64,000 bases of DNA from CALLPQ01 sp038531745 (GTDB lineage Bacteria > Pseudomonadota > Alphaproteobacteria > Caulobacterales > Parvularculaceae), in the NCBI GenBank assembly GCA_038531745.1, contig JBCBBJ010000008.1:62001-126000 (forward strand), in the 5' to 3' direction. A program made the position numbers and the translations under genes. The notes under the pieces were generated by a model. It ran no database searches, was not told where the DNA came from, and worked only from the letters and a program-made list of their open reading frames with translations. Shown here piece after piece: positions 44,587-54,223 of the stretch. Position 1 is the stretch's first letter. Every line of letters begins with the position of its first letter.

Positions 44587-45503
44587 CCGAAAACACACCG
44601 TCGCAAGAACCGCTGTCCCATAATGTCATCGTTTGTGTCCATAATGGATTGGATGACGTTAAACGCTGTTTGACTGCTCTACGTGATCATTGGGCGGGCG
44701 CGGGACTTCAAAAATTACTGATCGTTGATGATTGCTCCGGTGAAGAAACGCGCAGCTTTCTTGATGATTTTTGCAGTGCTTTTGGCCCGGCTGATCTCAT
44801 ACGTCTCGACCAGCAGCATTTTTACACCAAAGCCGCCAATCGGGGTTTGCGCTTTTCCCAAGCGAGCCTGCACACCCTTCTTAATAGTGACACGGTGGTT
44901 ACGGCGGGGTGGGCAAACAGCATTCGGCGTATTTTTGACGTTGATCCGAATGTCGGCATTGCCGGGCCCATGTCGAATGCAGCCAGTACTCAGTCACTGC
45001 CCCATGTGAAAAGTAACGACGGTCAAACCGCGATCAACCATCTACCAACTGGGATGGGTCCGGATCACTTTGCTCGGGCCGTGAGGGGTCTTGCGGCGGG
45101 GCTGACTATACCCTACGTGCCGGTTATCCACGGCTTTTGTTATACCATTCATCAAAAAGTTATTGATCGCATTGGTCTTCTCGATGAAGAAACCTTTCCC
45201 ACCGGATATGGCGAAGAAAATGATTATAGCTTTCGTTGCGAAGATGCCGGGTTTGTGCTCGCCATAGCCCTCGATAGTTTTGTTTATCACGCTAAGTCAC
45301 GCAGCTATTCAAAAGACCAACAACAAAGCTTCACCAAAAAGGGGCAAAAGGCGTTGGAAAAAAAGCACTCCGTGCGGCGTATCCAGAATGCAATTGCCAC
45401 GATGGAGGCGCAGCCGTCATTGAGCGCTCTGCGCGAAAAAGTGCTCGCCTATTGGCCGGAACATGATTTCCTCAAGGTGACGGCGGCGGAGAGCGCTGAA
45501 TGA
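44583..45503 (+). CDS. Family 2 glycosyltransferase
   Basis: 306 aa. GT-A fold: NVIVCVHNGLDDVKRCL (13-29), VDDCSGEET (sugar-nucleotide Asp), FYTKAANRGLRFS, LLNSDTVV (DxD equivalent), GPMSNAAS and the acceptor-side PTGYGEENDYSFRCEDAGF. The HNG...NSD pattern resembles rhamnosyltransferase-like WbbL enzymes. It overlaps its neighbours by ATGA on both sides, so it is in one operon with the repeat protein and the ABC exporter. Confidence 0.88.
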   Translation: MTENTPSQEPLSHNVIVCVHNGLDDVKRCLTALRDHWAGAGLQKLLIVDDCSGEETRSFLDDFCSAFGPADLIRLDQQHFYTKAANRGLRFSQASLHTLLNSDTVVTAGWANSIRRIFDVDPNVGIAGPMSNAASTQSLPHVKSNDGQTAINHLPTGMGPDHFARAVRGLAAGLTIPYVPVIHGFCYTIHQKVIDRIGLLDEETFPTGYGEENDYSFRCEDAGFVLAIALDSFVYHAKSRSYSKDQQQSFTKKGQKALEKKHSVRRIQNAIATMEAQPSLSALREKVLAYWPEHDFLKVTAAESAE

Positions 45504-46321
45504 CCACCAGGGTCCATTCTGTTGACAGCCGCAAGGGAGCGGGCGCGGTATTGCGCGATCTGCGCACGGGGCTAGATCACGGCCCCCTATGGCGGAGCTT
45601 TGCGTGGGACGAAATCCAGAACCGCTATCGGCGCAGCATTGTGGGCATTGCCTGGATTGGCTTGTCCTACCTCTTCTTTGTTGTTGTGATCGTTGTTTTC
45701 TTTCGCGGTTTAGCTGGTGCCGACACGCAGTTTTATCTTTATCACGTCGCCGTGGGCTATGCGGCTTTTACCTTTATGATGGGCAACATCACTGACGGTT
45801 GTGAGGTGTTCCGTACTGCGCGTACCTGGATAAAAAGTACGTCTCTGCCCTATTCGATTTATATCTATAAGAGCATTTCGCGTTCGCTGTTTACCTTTGC
45901 GCTTCATCTTATCGCCGGATTGCTGGTGATGGTCTTTTTTGGCTGGCAACCATCGGCGTCAATTATCCTTACGGTTCCTGCCCTGATTATTTTTGTAATA
46001 AATGCGCTGTGGGTACAATTGCTTTTTGGGCTTCTTGCCACCCGATTTAACGATATTGTCCATCTTGTGGGAACCGTTACCCGGGTTCTATTTTTCACCA
46101 CGCCAATTATCTGGACTATTGATCAGCGCACGGGTCTTGTGCGCGATCTTGCCATGATCAATCCCCTAACCCACTTCATTGAGATTTTTCGCGCGCCGCT
46201 CACGGGCGCCACTATGATGCCGGAGAGCTGGCCTATTGTGCTCGGGATCACGGCACTTGGCTGGGTTGCCGCGATCCTTGCTGCCTCCGCAATGACGCGG
46301 CGCTTGCCCTTCTGGCTTTAG
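45500..46321 (+). CDS. wzm: Polysaccharide ABC transporter permease (Wzm/TagG type)
   Basis: 273 aa, ABC-2 permease with six membrane helices (about 50-72, 80-100, 125-148, 155-175, 190-210, 240-262). Motifs FAWDEIQNRYRRSIVGIAWIGLSYLFF and NPLTHFIEIFRAPL are characteristic of O-antigen/teichoic-acid exporters. It forms the inner-membrane channel with the ATPase encoded 19 bp downstream and exports a lipid-linked glycan. Confidence 0.9.
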   Translation: MTTRVHSVDSRKGAGAVLRDLRTGLDHGPLWRSFAWDEIQNRYRRSIVGIAWIGLSYLFFVVVIVVFFRGLAGADTQFYLYHVAVGYAAFTFMMGNITDGCEVFRTARTWIKSTSLPYSIYIYKSISRSLFTFALHLIAGLLVMVFFGWQPSASIILTVPALIIFVINALWVQLLFGLLATRFNDIVHLVGTVTRVLFFTTPIIWTIDQRTGLVRDLAMINPLTHFIEIFRAPLTGATMMPESWPIVLGITALGWVAAILAASAMTRRLPFWL

Positions 46322-46340
46322 GGGGACAAAAGCACACGCC

Positions 46341-47129
46341 ATGGCCCGCTTGATCGCCGACAATATCGCCCTCCAATTCCCCCTGCACAGCAAGGCGCAA
46401 GTGCAGGCCGATAGTGACGACACCGCAATAGATGACCGATTGGTGACCGATGGACGCGGGCGTATCATTGGTATCCAGGCGTTACGCGATATCAGCTTTT
46501 CTCTAAATGAAGGTGACCGGTTGGGCCTGATTGGTCAAAATGGCTCCGGCAAAACAACACTTTTACAAGTGCTCGCCGAAATCATGGTACCCGATGCAGG
46601 TACACTGACGATTGAGGGGCGTTCAACCAATCTTCTCAATATCAATCTTGGCATGCAGCCGGGGGCCTCCGCCGACCGCAATATTACCCTGCGCGGGCTT
46701 GCGGCCGGTCACTCCCTCACTGAAATACAAAAACGGCGCGCAGAGATTGTCGCGTTTGCACAGCTTGGTGAATTTGCCCATATGCCAGTGGAAACCTATT
46801 CCGCCGGTATGCGGATGCGGCTGAACTATGCCATCGCCACGGCCTTTGAGCCGGAAATTCTGATCCTTGATGAGTGGCTCTCCACCGGTGACATTGCTTT
46901 TCGTGAACGGGCGACTAATCGGATGAACCAATTTGTTGATCAGGCGGGTATTCTGATCCTCGCGTCCCATAGCCACAAATTGCTGAAGGACAATTGCAAC
47001 CGTGCCATCTGGCTCGACCAGGGGCGGATCCGCGCCGATGGTGATGTTGACACTTTGTGGAAAGCCTACGCGGCGGAGCAGAAAAAACGCGTGGCCGAAG
47101 ATACGAACCCGAAGGCGACCGCATCCTGA
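46341..47129 (+). CDS. wzt: Polysaccharide ABC transporter ATP-binding protein (Wzt type)
   Basis: 262 aa. Walker A LIGQNGSGKTTLLQVLAE, the Wzt-like INLGMQPGASADRNITLRG, signature YSAGMRMRLNYAIATAF and Walker B ILILDEWLSTGD. It ends soon after the ATPase fold, with no C-terminal carbohydrate-binding domain, as in exporters that do not read a terminal cap. It overlaps the next gene by one base (TGATG). Confidence 0.9.
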   Translation: MARLIADNIALQFPLHSKAQVQADSDDTAIDDRLVTDGRGRIIGIQALRDISFSLNEGDRLGLIGQNGSGKTTLLQVLAEIMVPDAGTLTIEGRSTNLLNINLGMQPGASADRNITLRGLAAGHSLTEIQKRRAEIVAFAQLGEFAHMPVETYSAGMRMRLNYAIATAFEPEILILDEWLSTGDIAFRERATNRMNQFVDQAGILILASHSHKLLKDNCNRAIWLDQGRIRADGDVDTLWKAYAAEQKKRVAEDTNPKATAS

Positions 47130-49792
47130 TGGCAAACACCGGCGCAACCGCAACAGCAAATGGCGATCAAACCGTCTGGTTCACAATTTGCGCGCGTAAT
47201 TACTTTGCCTACGCACAAACCTTGTTCCAATCCTTGCGCCGTCATGAACCAGATGTACAATTTGTTGTTTTTCTAGCCGATGAGCCCTTTGACGGGGAGG
47301 CAATTGACACCCCCGGTCTTGAAATCGTGCCGGCAGCGAGCCTTGGCATTACTCATTTTCCCGACATGACCGTCCGGTATGATGTGATGGAACTGGCCAC
47401 CGCTATCAAGCCCGATTGTTTCCGCTATCTCTTCGCCCGGCCGGGCGTGGAGCGGGCTGTTTATCTTGACCCTGACATTTTTGTAACCAGCCCCTTGCGG
47501 GAAATTCATTGCCTTTTTGACAAAGGGGCAGAATTAATCCTGACGCCTCATATCCGCAAACCCTTTCGTGATACAGCGCACCCTGATGATGCTCAGATTA
47601 TGCGCGCCGGTGTTTATAATTTAGGGTTTGCGGCCATGGGTCGCTCCGAGGAAGTGAACAGCCTCCTCCATTGGTGGTCTGATAAGCTTCGTGTTACGGG
47701 GCACAATGATCTTACTCGCGGGCAATTTGTTGACCAGCGTTATATGGACCTTGCCCCCGCCTTTGTGGCACGCACCGAAGTCTTGCGCCAAGCGGGGTAT
47801 AATGCCGCCTATTGGAACCTGCATGAACGGGTGATTGATCTCGCCCAAACAGGGGGTGAGCCACAGTGGCGGGCCGATGGCGATCCGCTTGCCTTTTTTC
47901 ATTTTTCGGGGGTCGTCCCCGGCGATGGGACCATATTTTCCAAACATCAGAACCGATATGAGCCGGAAGATCTTGGCGACTTGACGAAGTTGCTTGATGA
48001 ATATCTTGGCCACCTTGCACGGAATGGTCATGAGCATTTCTCAGCTATTCCGTATGCTTATGATCGCGATGCCGGGGGCCTGCCACTCACAAAGCTCATG
48101 CGGACAGCGTTCGCGAGCCGTTTCCCCGATGGGTCGCCTCTTAGCGAACCCTCATCTGCGTTAACAAAGACGCGATCAAACACGCTGGCACATTTTGATC
48201 TTTCGTGGATTACCACCCCCCCTAACGACGGGAAGGAACGCACAAGCCCCGAAGATGCCTTACCGCCCCTCCTGAGCGAGGCGTGGCGTTCGCGCCCTGA
48301 TCTACAGCGGGCGTTTACCCTCACCACACCGGCGGATCGCCTGCGATTTACCCGGTATTTTGTCGATGAAGGCGCGAAAATATTTGGCTTACCAGCACCC
48401 GTGATTGAGGCTTGTGCAGATACCCTTCAAGGTGGGAAGCGTGAGGGACCAAAATCAATGCTGGCGCGCGGGGCGGGCCGGGTATTGGCGGCGGCGCCCA
48501 GCCTACGGCCCCTTTATCAGCATATCCCGCTTGGCTTCCGTGCGCGGGTGAAAACCGCCCTCTTCCGCACAGCCGCACGGGAAACAGATATATCGGCCGT
48601 CACACAAGCATTGGCAGCCTCAGGCGAGTTCGATCCGGCGCGCGCGCCCGGCATCCAGCTTTACGGATATCTGAACGCAAAAAGCGGCATTGGCGCCAGC
48701 GCTCGTGGCCTTGCCAGCCTTATGGATGATGCAAAGATCCCGTACGGAACAACGCGGCTGTCCAACCCGGATGATATACGCGAGGGTGCGGTCTCTTCGG
48801 GGCGTTCATCCTTACCTGCACGCTACCGCATAAGCTTGATTAATGCCAACGCCGAACAAGTGCTGGCCATTGATGAGCTTATAGACCCCTTCCGGTTGAA
48901 AGGCAGTTATCGCATCGGTTATTGGGCGTGGGAATTGGCGCAATTCCCGCGTGAATGGCTGCCAGCGCTGGGCCGTCTTGACGAAGTCTGGGTACCGAGT
49001 ACTTTTGTTGCGGATAGTTTGCGCGCAGTGACCAGCAAACCTGTCATTGTGATGCCCCATCTTGCACCGGACATGACGGGTTCTGTCCAAACGGCGACAA
49101 CCCTGCCCCCGGCGATCCCGGGACAGGCGGTTCTCTTTTTTACGGCGCTTGATCTTAACTCGTACATGGCACGCAAAAATCCGCTAGCGACGATTTCTGC
49201 TTTCCGCGATGCGTTTCAGGAACAGGGTGTGAGCGATTCCGATACGCCGCATCTTATTATTCAGATTAATGGCGACCAGAACGCAGCGGCAGACATGGAC
49301 GCCGTGCGCGCGGCGGTCGATGCCGATCCGCATATACATCTCATGCAGGCACCGCTGAGCGATGAAGCATTTTTTGCCCTCCATCGCCGCGCCGATGTTT
49401 TTGTCTCCCTGCACCGGTCGGAGGGCTATGGCCTGAATATGGCGGCGGCCATGGCGGCGGGCAAACCGGTGATCGCCACGGCCTATTCGGGCAATATGGA
49501 TTTCATGGATGACCGATGCGCCATGCCAATTGCGCATCAACTGGTGCCCGTACCGCCTGGTGCTTATCCCCACGGGGTGGGACAGGTCTGGGCCGAACCG
49601 GACCACGACGCTGCAGTGGCCGCCATGCGCACGCTGGCCCATGATGGCTACCAGCGGTCAGCCCTTGGCGCGCGGGCGGCAACACGGATCGCCCGCCATA
49701 GCGGATCGCCCGTTTTACGCGCACAGATCCAAGAACGGTTAGCATTCATTGACCCGGCTTTGGCGGATATTTCTGGCTCGCACACGCCTTAA
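47129..49792 (+). CDS. Two-domain glycosyltransferase (GT8-like + GT4)
   Basis: 887 aa. Residues about 10-260: nucleotide-diphospho-sugar domain with VWFTICARNYFAYAQTLFQSL and the metal site YLDPDIFV (about 111-118), GT8-like. About 300-500: linker of unknown fold. About 508-887: GT4 with YGYLNAKSGIGASARGL, GYWAWELAQFP, WVPSTFVADSL and SLHRSEGYGLNMAAAMAAGKPVIAT. The start overlaps the wzt stop. Likely adds two different sugars to the exported glycan. Confidence 0.85.
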   Translation: MANTGATATANGDQTVWFTICARNYFAYAQTLFQSLRRHEPDVQFVVFLADEPFDGEAIDTPGLEIVPAASLGITHFPDMTVRYDVMELATAIKPDCFRYLFARPGVERAVYLDPDIFVTSPLREIHCLFDKGAELILTPHIRKPFRDTAHPDDAQIMRAGVYNLGFAAMGRSEEVNSLLHWWSDKLRVTGHNDLTRGQFVDQRYMDLAPAFVARTEVLRQAGYNAAYWNLHERVIDLAQTGGEPQWRADGDPLAFFHFSGVVPGDGTIFSKHQNRYEPEDLGDLTKLLDEYLGHLARNGHEHFSAIPYAYDRDAGGLPLTKLMRTAFASRFPDGSPLSEPSSALTKTRSNTLAHFDLSWITTPPNDGKERTSPEDALPPLLSEAWRSRPDLQRAFTLTTPADRLRFTRYFVDEGAKIFGLPAPVIEACADTLQGGKREGPKSMLARGAGRVLAAAPSLRPLYQHIPLGFRARVKTALFRTAARETDISAVTQALAASGEFDPARAPGIQLYGYLNAKSGIGASARGLASLMDDAKIPYGTTRLSNPDDIREGAVSSGRSSLPARYRISLINANAEQVLAIDELIDPFRLKGSYRIGYWAWELAQFPREWLPALGRLDEVWVPSTFVADSLRAVTSKPVIVMPHLAPDMTGSVQTATTLPPAIPGQAVLFFTALDLNSYMARKNPLATISAFRDAFQEQGVSDSDTPHLIIQINGDQNAAADMDAVRAAVDADPHIHLMQAPLSDEAFFALHRRADVFVSLHRSEGYGLNMAAAMAAGKPVIATAYSGNMDFMDDRCAMPIAHQLVPVPPGAYPHGVGQVWAEPDHDAAVAAMRTLAHDGYQRSALGARAATRIARHSGSPVLRAQIQERLAFIDPALADISGSHTP

Positions 49793-49913
49793 GACAAGCA
49801 CTGGGCGGGGGGTGGCGGCGCCGGGCACGATGTGCCAAAACGCAAGATAGACTGGCGGTTACTGGCCGCTTTCTCTCCCGCGGTATCTCTAAAGGTTGGC
49901 AGGACCGGCGATC

Positions 49914-50963
49914 ATGAAATTCCTCATTACCGGCGGTGCCGGCTTTATTGGATCAGCGGTGGTGCGCCAGGCACTTGATGCGGGTCACGCGGTCGTCAAT
50001 CTCGACAAGCTGACCTACGCCGCCAATCTCGATAATCTGAAAGGCTGGGATGACCGGCCCGGCTATCAATTCTCGCAAACGGACATTTGCGACGGGCCAG
50101 CCCTGCGCGCCCTGTTCGATGAAACCCGGCCCGACGCTGTCATTCATCTGGCCGCCGAATCCCATGTGGACCGATCCATCGATGGACCCGGCGCGTTTAT
50201 TGAGACCAACATAATCGGCACGTTTGAACTCCTGGCCGCCGCACGCGCCTATTTTGAGGGCCTGAGCAATGATGCGCGGGACCGGTTCCGGTTCCTCCAC
50301 GTGTCAACCGATGAAGTTTATGGGACCCTTGGCGATGACGGCCTGTTCACCGAGACGACGCCCTATGCGCCGAATTCCCCTTATTCCGCCTCCAAGGCGT
50401 CATCGGATTTTCTGGTGCGCGCCTGGGGTGAAACCTATGGCCTGCCGGTGGTGACCAGCAATTGTTCCAACAATTACGGGCCGTATCAGTTTCCTGAGAA
50501 ATTAATCCCCGTGGTGGTTCTGGCTGCGCTGGAGGGCAAGCAAATACCGATTTATGGCAAGGGTGAAAATGTCCGCGACTGGCTTTATGTGGAAGATCAC
50601 GCCAGCGCTCTCTTGACCATTGTCGCGCGAGGCAAGCTTGGCGAAACCTATAATGTTGGCGGGCACAATGAGCGGCGCAACATCGACCTTGTCACAACCA
50701 TCTGTACCCTGATGGATGAGTTATCACCGAAAAATCATGCCCATAGCGATTTGATTACCTATGTGACGGATCGGCCAGGCCATGACATGCGCTATGCCAT
50801 TGATGCCGGCAAAATCGAACGCGAGCTTGATTGGCGGCCCACGGTTACCGTGGAAGAGGGCATGCGTCTAACGGTTGAATGGTACCTCAATAATGGCTGG
50901 TGGTGGCAGGCAATCCGCGAGCGTGGTTTTTCCGATGATCGACTGGGCCTGAAAACGAAGTAG
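49914..50963 (+). CDS. rfbB: dTDP-glucose 4,6-dehydratase
   Basis: 349 aa from MKFLITGG. Extended SDR: GGAGFIGSAVVRQ, LAAESHVDRSI, STDEVYGTLGDDG (catalytic Thr-Asp-Glu), active-site YSASKASSDF and SNCSNNYGPYQFPEKLIP. Converts dTDP-glucose to dTDP-4-keto-6-deoxyglucose. First of four consecutive dTDP-L-rhamnose genes in the order rfbB-D-A-C. Confidence 0.96.
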   Translation: MKFLITGGAGFIGSAVVRQALDAGHAVVNLDKLTYAANLDNLKGWDDRPGYQFSQTDICDGPALRALFDETRPDAVIHLAAESHVDRSIDGPGAFIETNIIGTFELLAAARAYFEGLSNDARDRFRFLHVSTDEVYGTLGDDGLFTETTPYAPNSPYSASKASSDFLVRAWGETYGLPVVTSNCSNNYGPYQFPEKLIPVVVLAALEGKQIPIYGKGENVRDWLYVEDHASALLTIVARGKLGETYNVGGHNERRNIDLVTTICTLMDELSPKNHAHSDLITYVTDRPGHDMRYAIDAGKIERELDWRPTVTVEEGMRLTVEWYLNNGWWWQAIRERGFSDDRLGLKTK

Positions 50964-51014
50964 CCGGCGCGGCGATATTATCACATTCGTCAGTATCCGG
51001 ACATTGAGACGCAT

Positions 51015-51893
51015 ATGGCAAACCCTTTCCTAATCATCGGGCGCTCCGGCCAAGTGGCGACAGAGCTTCAGGCCCTGCTGACACACACTAACAGACCATT
51101 TGATAGTGTTGATCGCTCACAGCTTGACCTGACGGCTGTCACAAGCCCCGCCAGCATCAACGCATTAATCGATCACCATCACCCTTGTGCGGTATTGAAC
51201 GCGGCGGCTTACACCGCCGTTGATGCGGCAGAGGACGATGCTGATACCGCCGCCCGCGTAAATGCGCAGGCACCGGGCCACATGGCAACAGCATGCGCCG
51301 GGGCGGGTATTCCCTTCGTCCATGTGTCCACAGATTTTGTTTTTGATGGTAAAGCCGATGTGCCCTATACGGAAGATGTCCCCTGCGCACCCCTTGGGGT
51401 TTATGGGCAAACCAAGCTTGATGGCGAGTTGAACGTGCGCGAGAGCTGCGCGGTCCATGCGATCTTGCGCACCTCGTGGGTATTTTCCGCCCACGGCAAA
51501 AACTTTGTCAAAACCATGCTGCGCCTTGGCAACACCCACGAAAAGCTAACCATCGTCGCCGACCAATGGGGCGGGCCCACACCCGCCGATGCTATTGCCA
51601 GCGCCATGGTGAGCATCGCCGATGCGCTTATTGCCGCGCCAGAAAAGTCCGGGCTTTATCATTTTGCCGGGGCGCCCGCGACCAATTGGGCGGGGTTGGC
51701 GCGCGCCAGTCTAAGGGCCGCTGGGATCCCAACACCGGTGGAAGGCATCACCACCGCGCAATATCCCACCCCGGCCCAGCGCCCGGCCTATTCCGTTCTC
51801 AATTGCGAAAAAATCAAGGAGACGTTCGACATCGATACCCCCGATTGGGAAAAAAGCCTTGTCGATATCGTTGAACAGCTCAAACACGTATAA
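51015..51893 (+). CDS. rfbD: dTDP-4-dehydrorhamnose reductase
   Basis: 292-aa SDR. IIGRSGQVATEL at the N terminus, NAAAYTAVDAAEDDADTA, FVHVSTDFVFDG, catalytic YGQTKLDGE, and RTSWVFSAHGKNFVKTMLRL. Performs the final NAD(P)H reduction to dTDP-L-rhamnose. 51 bp after rfbB and 51 bp before rfbA. Confidence 0.95.
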   Translation: MANPFLIIGRSGQVATELQALLTHTNRPFDSVDRSQLDLTAVTSPASINALIDHHHPCAVLNAAAYTAVDAAEDDADTAARVNAQAPGHMATACAGAGIPFVHVSTDFVFDGKADVPYTEDVPCAPLGVYGQTKLDGELNVRESCAVHAILRTSWVFSAHGKNFVKTMLRLGNTHEKLTIVADQWGGPTPADAIASAMVSIADALIAAPEKSGLYHFAGAPATNWAGLARASLRAAGIPTPVEGITTAQYPTPAQRPAYSVLNCEKIKETFDIDTPDWEKSLVDIVEQLKHV

Positions 51894-51944
51894 CACCAAA
51901 GCGATGGTACATGCGCCCTGCAAAACGGGCCGATGGAGGCTCCC

Positions 51945-52814
51945 ATGAAGGGCATTATTCTAGCGGGTGGATCGGGCACGCGGCTTTATCCGATTACCAA
52001 AGCGGCCTGCAAACAATTGCTGCCGGTTTATGACAAACCGATGATCTATTATCCGCTCTCGGTGCTGATGCTTTCGGGGATCAAAGATATCCTCATCATC
52101 ACAACGCCGGAGGATCAAGAGATTTTCAAACGTCTTTTGGGCGATGGATCGAGCTGGGGGATCAGCCTCAGCTATGCCATTCAGCCCGAACCCAAAGGCC
52201 TCGCCCAGGCAATGATCATCGGCGAAGATCACATTGGCGGAGATAAAAGTGCGCTTATCCTTGGCGACAATATTTTCTACGGACACGGACTACCCGAAAT
52301 GCTGCAAGATGCGGCAAGCCTAACCGAGGGCGCGGTTGTATTTGGCAGCCATGTGCAAGACCCAGAGCGCTACGGCGTTGTGGACTTTGACGAAAACGGC
52401 AATGCGCTGAGCATCGAGGAAAAACCGGCCCAACCGAAATCAAACTACGCGGTCACGGGCCTCTATTTTTATGATGAGACCGTGTGCGAGCGTGCCCGAC
52501 AGGTAAAGCCCTCCTCCCGCGGCGAGTTAGAAATCACAACGCTCAATGAGATGTTTCTCAACGACAATCAGATGGCCGTAAAACTGCTGGGGCGCGGCTT
52601 TGCCTGGCTTGATACGGGCACCTATGATTCGCTCTTACAAGCGGGGCAGTTTGTGCACACCATGGAAGAGCGCCAGGGTTTGAAGATCGGTTGTATCGAA
52701 GAAGTTGCCTTTCGCATGGGCTATATTGATGCAGATACTCTTCGCATGCTTGCCAAACCCTTGTTGAAAAGTGGGTATGGCCAATACCTCATTCAAATTG
52801 CTGACGAAGGATAA
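51945..52814 (+). CDS. rfbA: Glucose-1-phosphate thymidylyltransferase
   Basis: 289 aa from MKGIILAGG, with GGAGG at good spacing. Nucleotidyltransferase signature GGSGTRLYPITKAACKQLLPVYDKPMIYYPLSVLM, LILGDNIFYG, and FAWLDTGTYDSLLQAG. Makes dTDP-glucose from dTTP and glucose-1-phosphate; normally inhibited by dTDP-rhamnose. Confidence 0.96.
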   Translation: MKGIILAGGSGTRLYPITKAACKQLLPVYDKPMIYYPLSVLMLSGIKDILIITTPEDQEIFKRLLGDGSSWGISLSYAIQPEPKGLAQAMIIGEDHIGGDKSALILGDNIFYGHGLPEMLQDAASLTEGAVVFGSHVQDPERYGVVDFDENGNALSIEEKPAQPKSNYAVTGLYFYDETVCERARQVKPSSRGELEITTLNEMFLNDNQMAVKLLGRGFAWLDTGTYDSLLQAGQFVHTMEERQGLKIGCIEEVAFRMGYIDADTLRMLAKPLLKSGYGQYLIQIADEG

Positions 52815-52819
52815 AATCC

Positions 52820-53374
52820 ATGGACGTGGAAAGCCTTGCCATTGAAGGGGTTAAAGTTTTAACTCCGCGTCGGTTTGCCGATGATCGCGGCTATTTTACC
52901 GAGACCTACAATAAGCGTCAGTTCGACGAACAGGTGGCACCGCTAACCTTTGTGCAAGACAATGCCTCCTTTTCGAAACATCAATATACTGTCCGCGGCC
53001 TGCATTATCAGGCACCGCCATTCGCGCAGGATAAACTCGTCCGTGTATTGAAGGGCAGCATCCTTGACGTTGTCGTCGATGTACGACGGGGCTCACCAAC
53101 CTATGGCCAGACGGCAAGCGCAGAACTCTCCGCCAATAATGGCAAACAACTATTGTGTCCCATCGGCTTTTTGCATGGGTTTATGACGCTGGAACCCGAT
53201 ACGCTCGTCGCTTACAAAGTGACGAATTTCTACGATGGTCCGTCCGATGGGGGCGTTTTCTGGGCGTCACCGGAATTAGACTTGCCGTGGCCCGTGGGCC
53301 CAGACAAAGCGCATCTTTCGGAAAAAGACGTCAAGGCACCAAATTTCTCAACTTTTGAAACACCCTTCACATAA
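52820..53374 (+). CDS. rfbC: dTDP-4-dehydrorhamnose 3,5-epimerase
   Basis: 184-aa cupin. FTETYNKRQFDEQV, QDNASFSKHQYTVRGLHYQ (catalytic His in RGLHYQ), VDVRRGSPTYGQ, and PIGFLHGFMTLEPDT. Follows rfbA by 5 bp and completes the dTDP-L-rhamnose set. Confidence 0.95.
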   Translation: MDVESLAIEGVKVLTPRRFADDRGYFTETYNKRQFDEQVAPLTFVQDNASFSKHQYTVRGLHYQAPPFAQDKLVRVLKGSILDVVVDVRRGSPTYGQTASAELSANNGKQLLCPIGFLHGFMTLEPDTLVAYKVTNFYDGPSDGGVFWASPELDLPWPVGPDKAHLSEKDVKAPNFSTFETPFT

Positions 53375-53461
53375 ACCATCCCCGTACCGATGAGATACGA
53401 AGGATGGTATGACCCCGAAAGGTCCGTGAGGGGAACGGTTGAGAGGGTGAACCCCTTCGGG
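53375..53461. other. Structured gap between convergent rfbC and the EF-hand gene
   Basis: ACCATCC (53375-53381) pairs with GGATGGT (53402-53408); CCCGAA (53414-53419) pairs with TTCGGG (53456-53461), extended by GG/CC. Two adjacent stem-loops between converging genes could terminate both, but no U-run follows either. Confidence 0.35.
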
Positions 53462-53481
53462 ATCATTCATTAATCTCCAGT

Positions 53482-53817
53482 TTAGCCTTGCGTGTCGTCA
53501 CCATCCTTGATGGTATTGGCCTCAGCGGTGTCATCTTCCTCTGAGTCATCGACATCCTCTTCCGGGGTGTCATCATTGGTTCTTGAGGCTTGCCATTCCT
53601 CGTACTCGGCCTCGGAAAGCTCGCCCGATCCGTCAATATCGAAATTGACGAACTCATCTTCGGTCACATCGGGCGCAACGGCCAACACTTCTGCTAACGA
53701 TAAACCACCCGATGCATCTGCATCAATGATGGTAAAATCACTGGCCTCGACCGCAAGCGCAGCACCGCCGATTGTTGCTACACAGATCACTGTTCCAAAG
53801 AGACGTTTGATTGACAT
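53482..53817 (-). CDS. Small secreted EF-hand protein
   Basis: 111 aa. Signal peptide about residues 1-25 (ends VEA). Two calcium loops: DADASGGLSLAE (32-43) and DIDGSGELSEAE (60-71), both with the acidic residue at positions 1 and 12. The last 35 residues are very acidic (DDTPEEDVDDSEEDD) and probably disordered. Periplasmic calcium binding is likely; the partner is unknown. Single gene. Confidence 0.8.
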   Translation of the reverse strand: MSIKRLFGTVICVATIGGAALAVEASDFTIIDADASGGLSLAEVLAVAPDVTEDEFVNFDIDGSGELSEAEYEEWQASRTNDDTPEEDVDDSEEDDTAEANTIKDGDDTQG

Positions 53818-54223
53818 AAGATTTTCCTTTTAGCTTCCATTTTGAACAACGACACACCGCTAATTTCATTACCCAAACCGTATCGCCCGACAGCGAGCTA
53901 TTGTTGCGATGCGTCGTGGAATGCACATAATCGGGCTCGCCAGGCGACAAAAGGGCAAATGCCATTACATTTATTTCAGTATAGGGATGGAATCGAAAAA
54001 ATAGTGGTTTTTCAATGTCATAACATCATTTTGAAAAAATGTCTGGGGGGCATTAACCAATAGAAAGCATTACACGGAACGCTTACCTTACCGTCTGTAC
54101 ACGACATAGTGGTAATATTGGACCGATTTTTGGGAGGCTCTTCAAGGCCAAATCCACACCAATTTCCCGCTCTTATGATGGTAAAACGCGCAGGCCTGGC
54201 GACACTTTACAAGCGATGGCGGG
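53818..54223. other. Intergenic stretch without a gene, left of the 6S candidate
   Basis: About 406 bp, visibly AT-richer than the surroundings up to about 54060. It must contain the minus-strand promoter of the EF-hand gene and a plus-strand promoter for the structured RNA that follows. The short reading frames here have no protein-like features. zapA, often located before 6S RNA, is not present. Confidence 0.5.
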
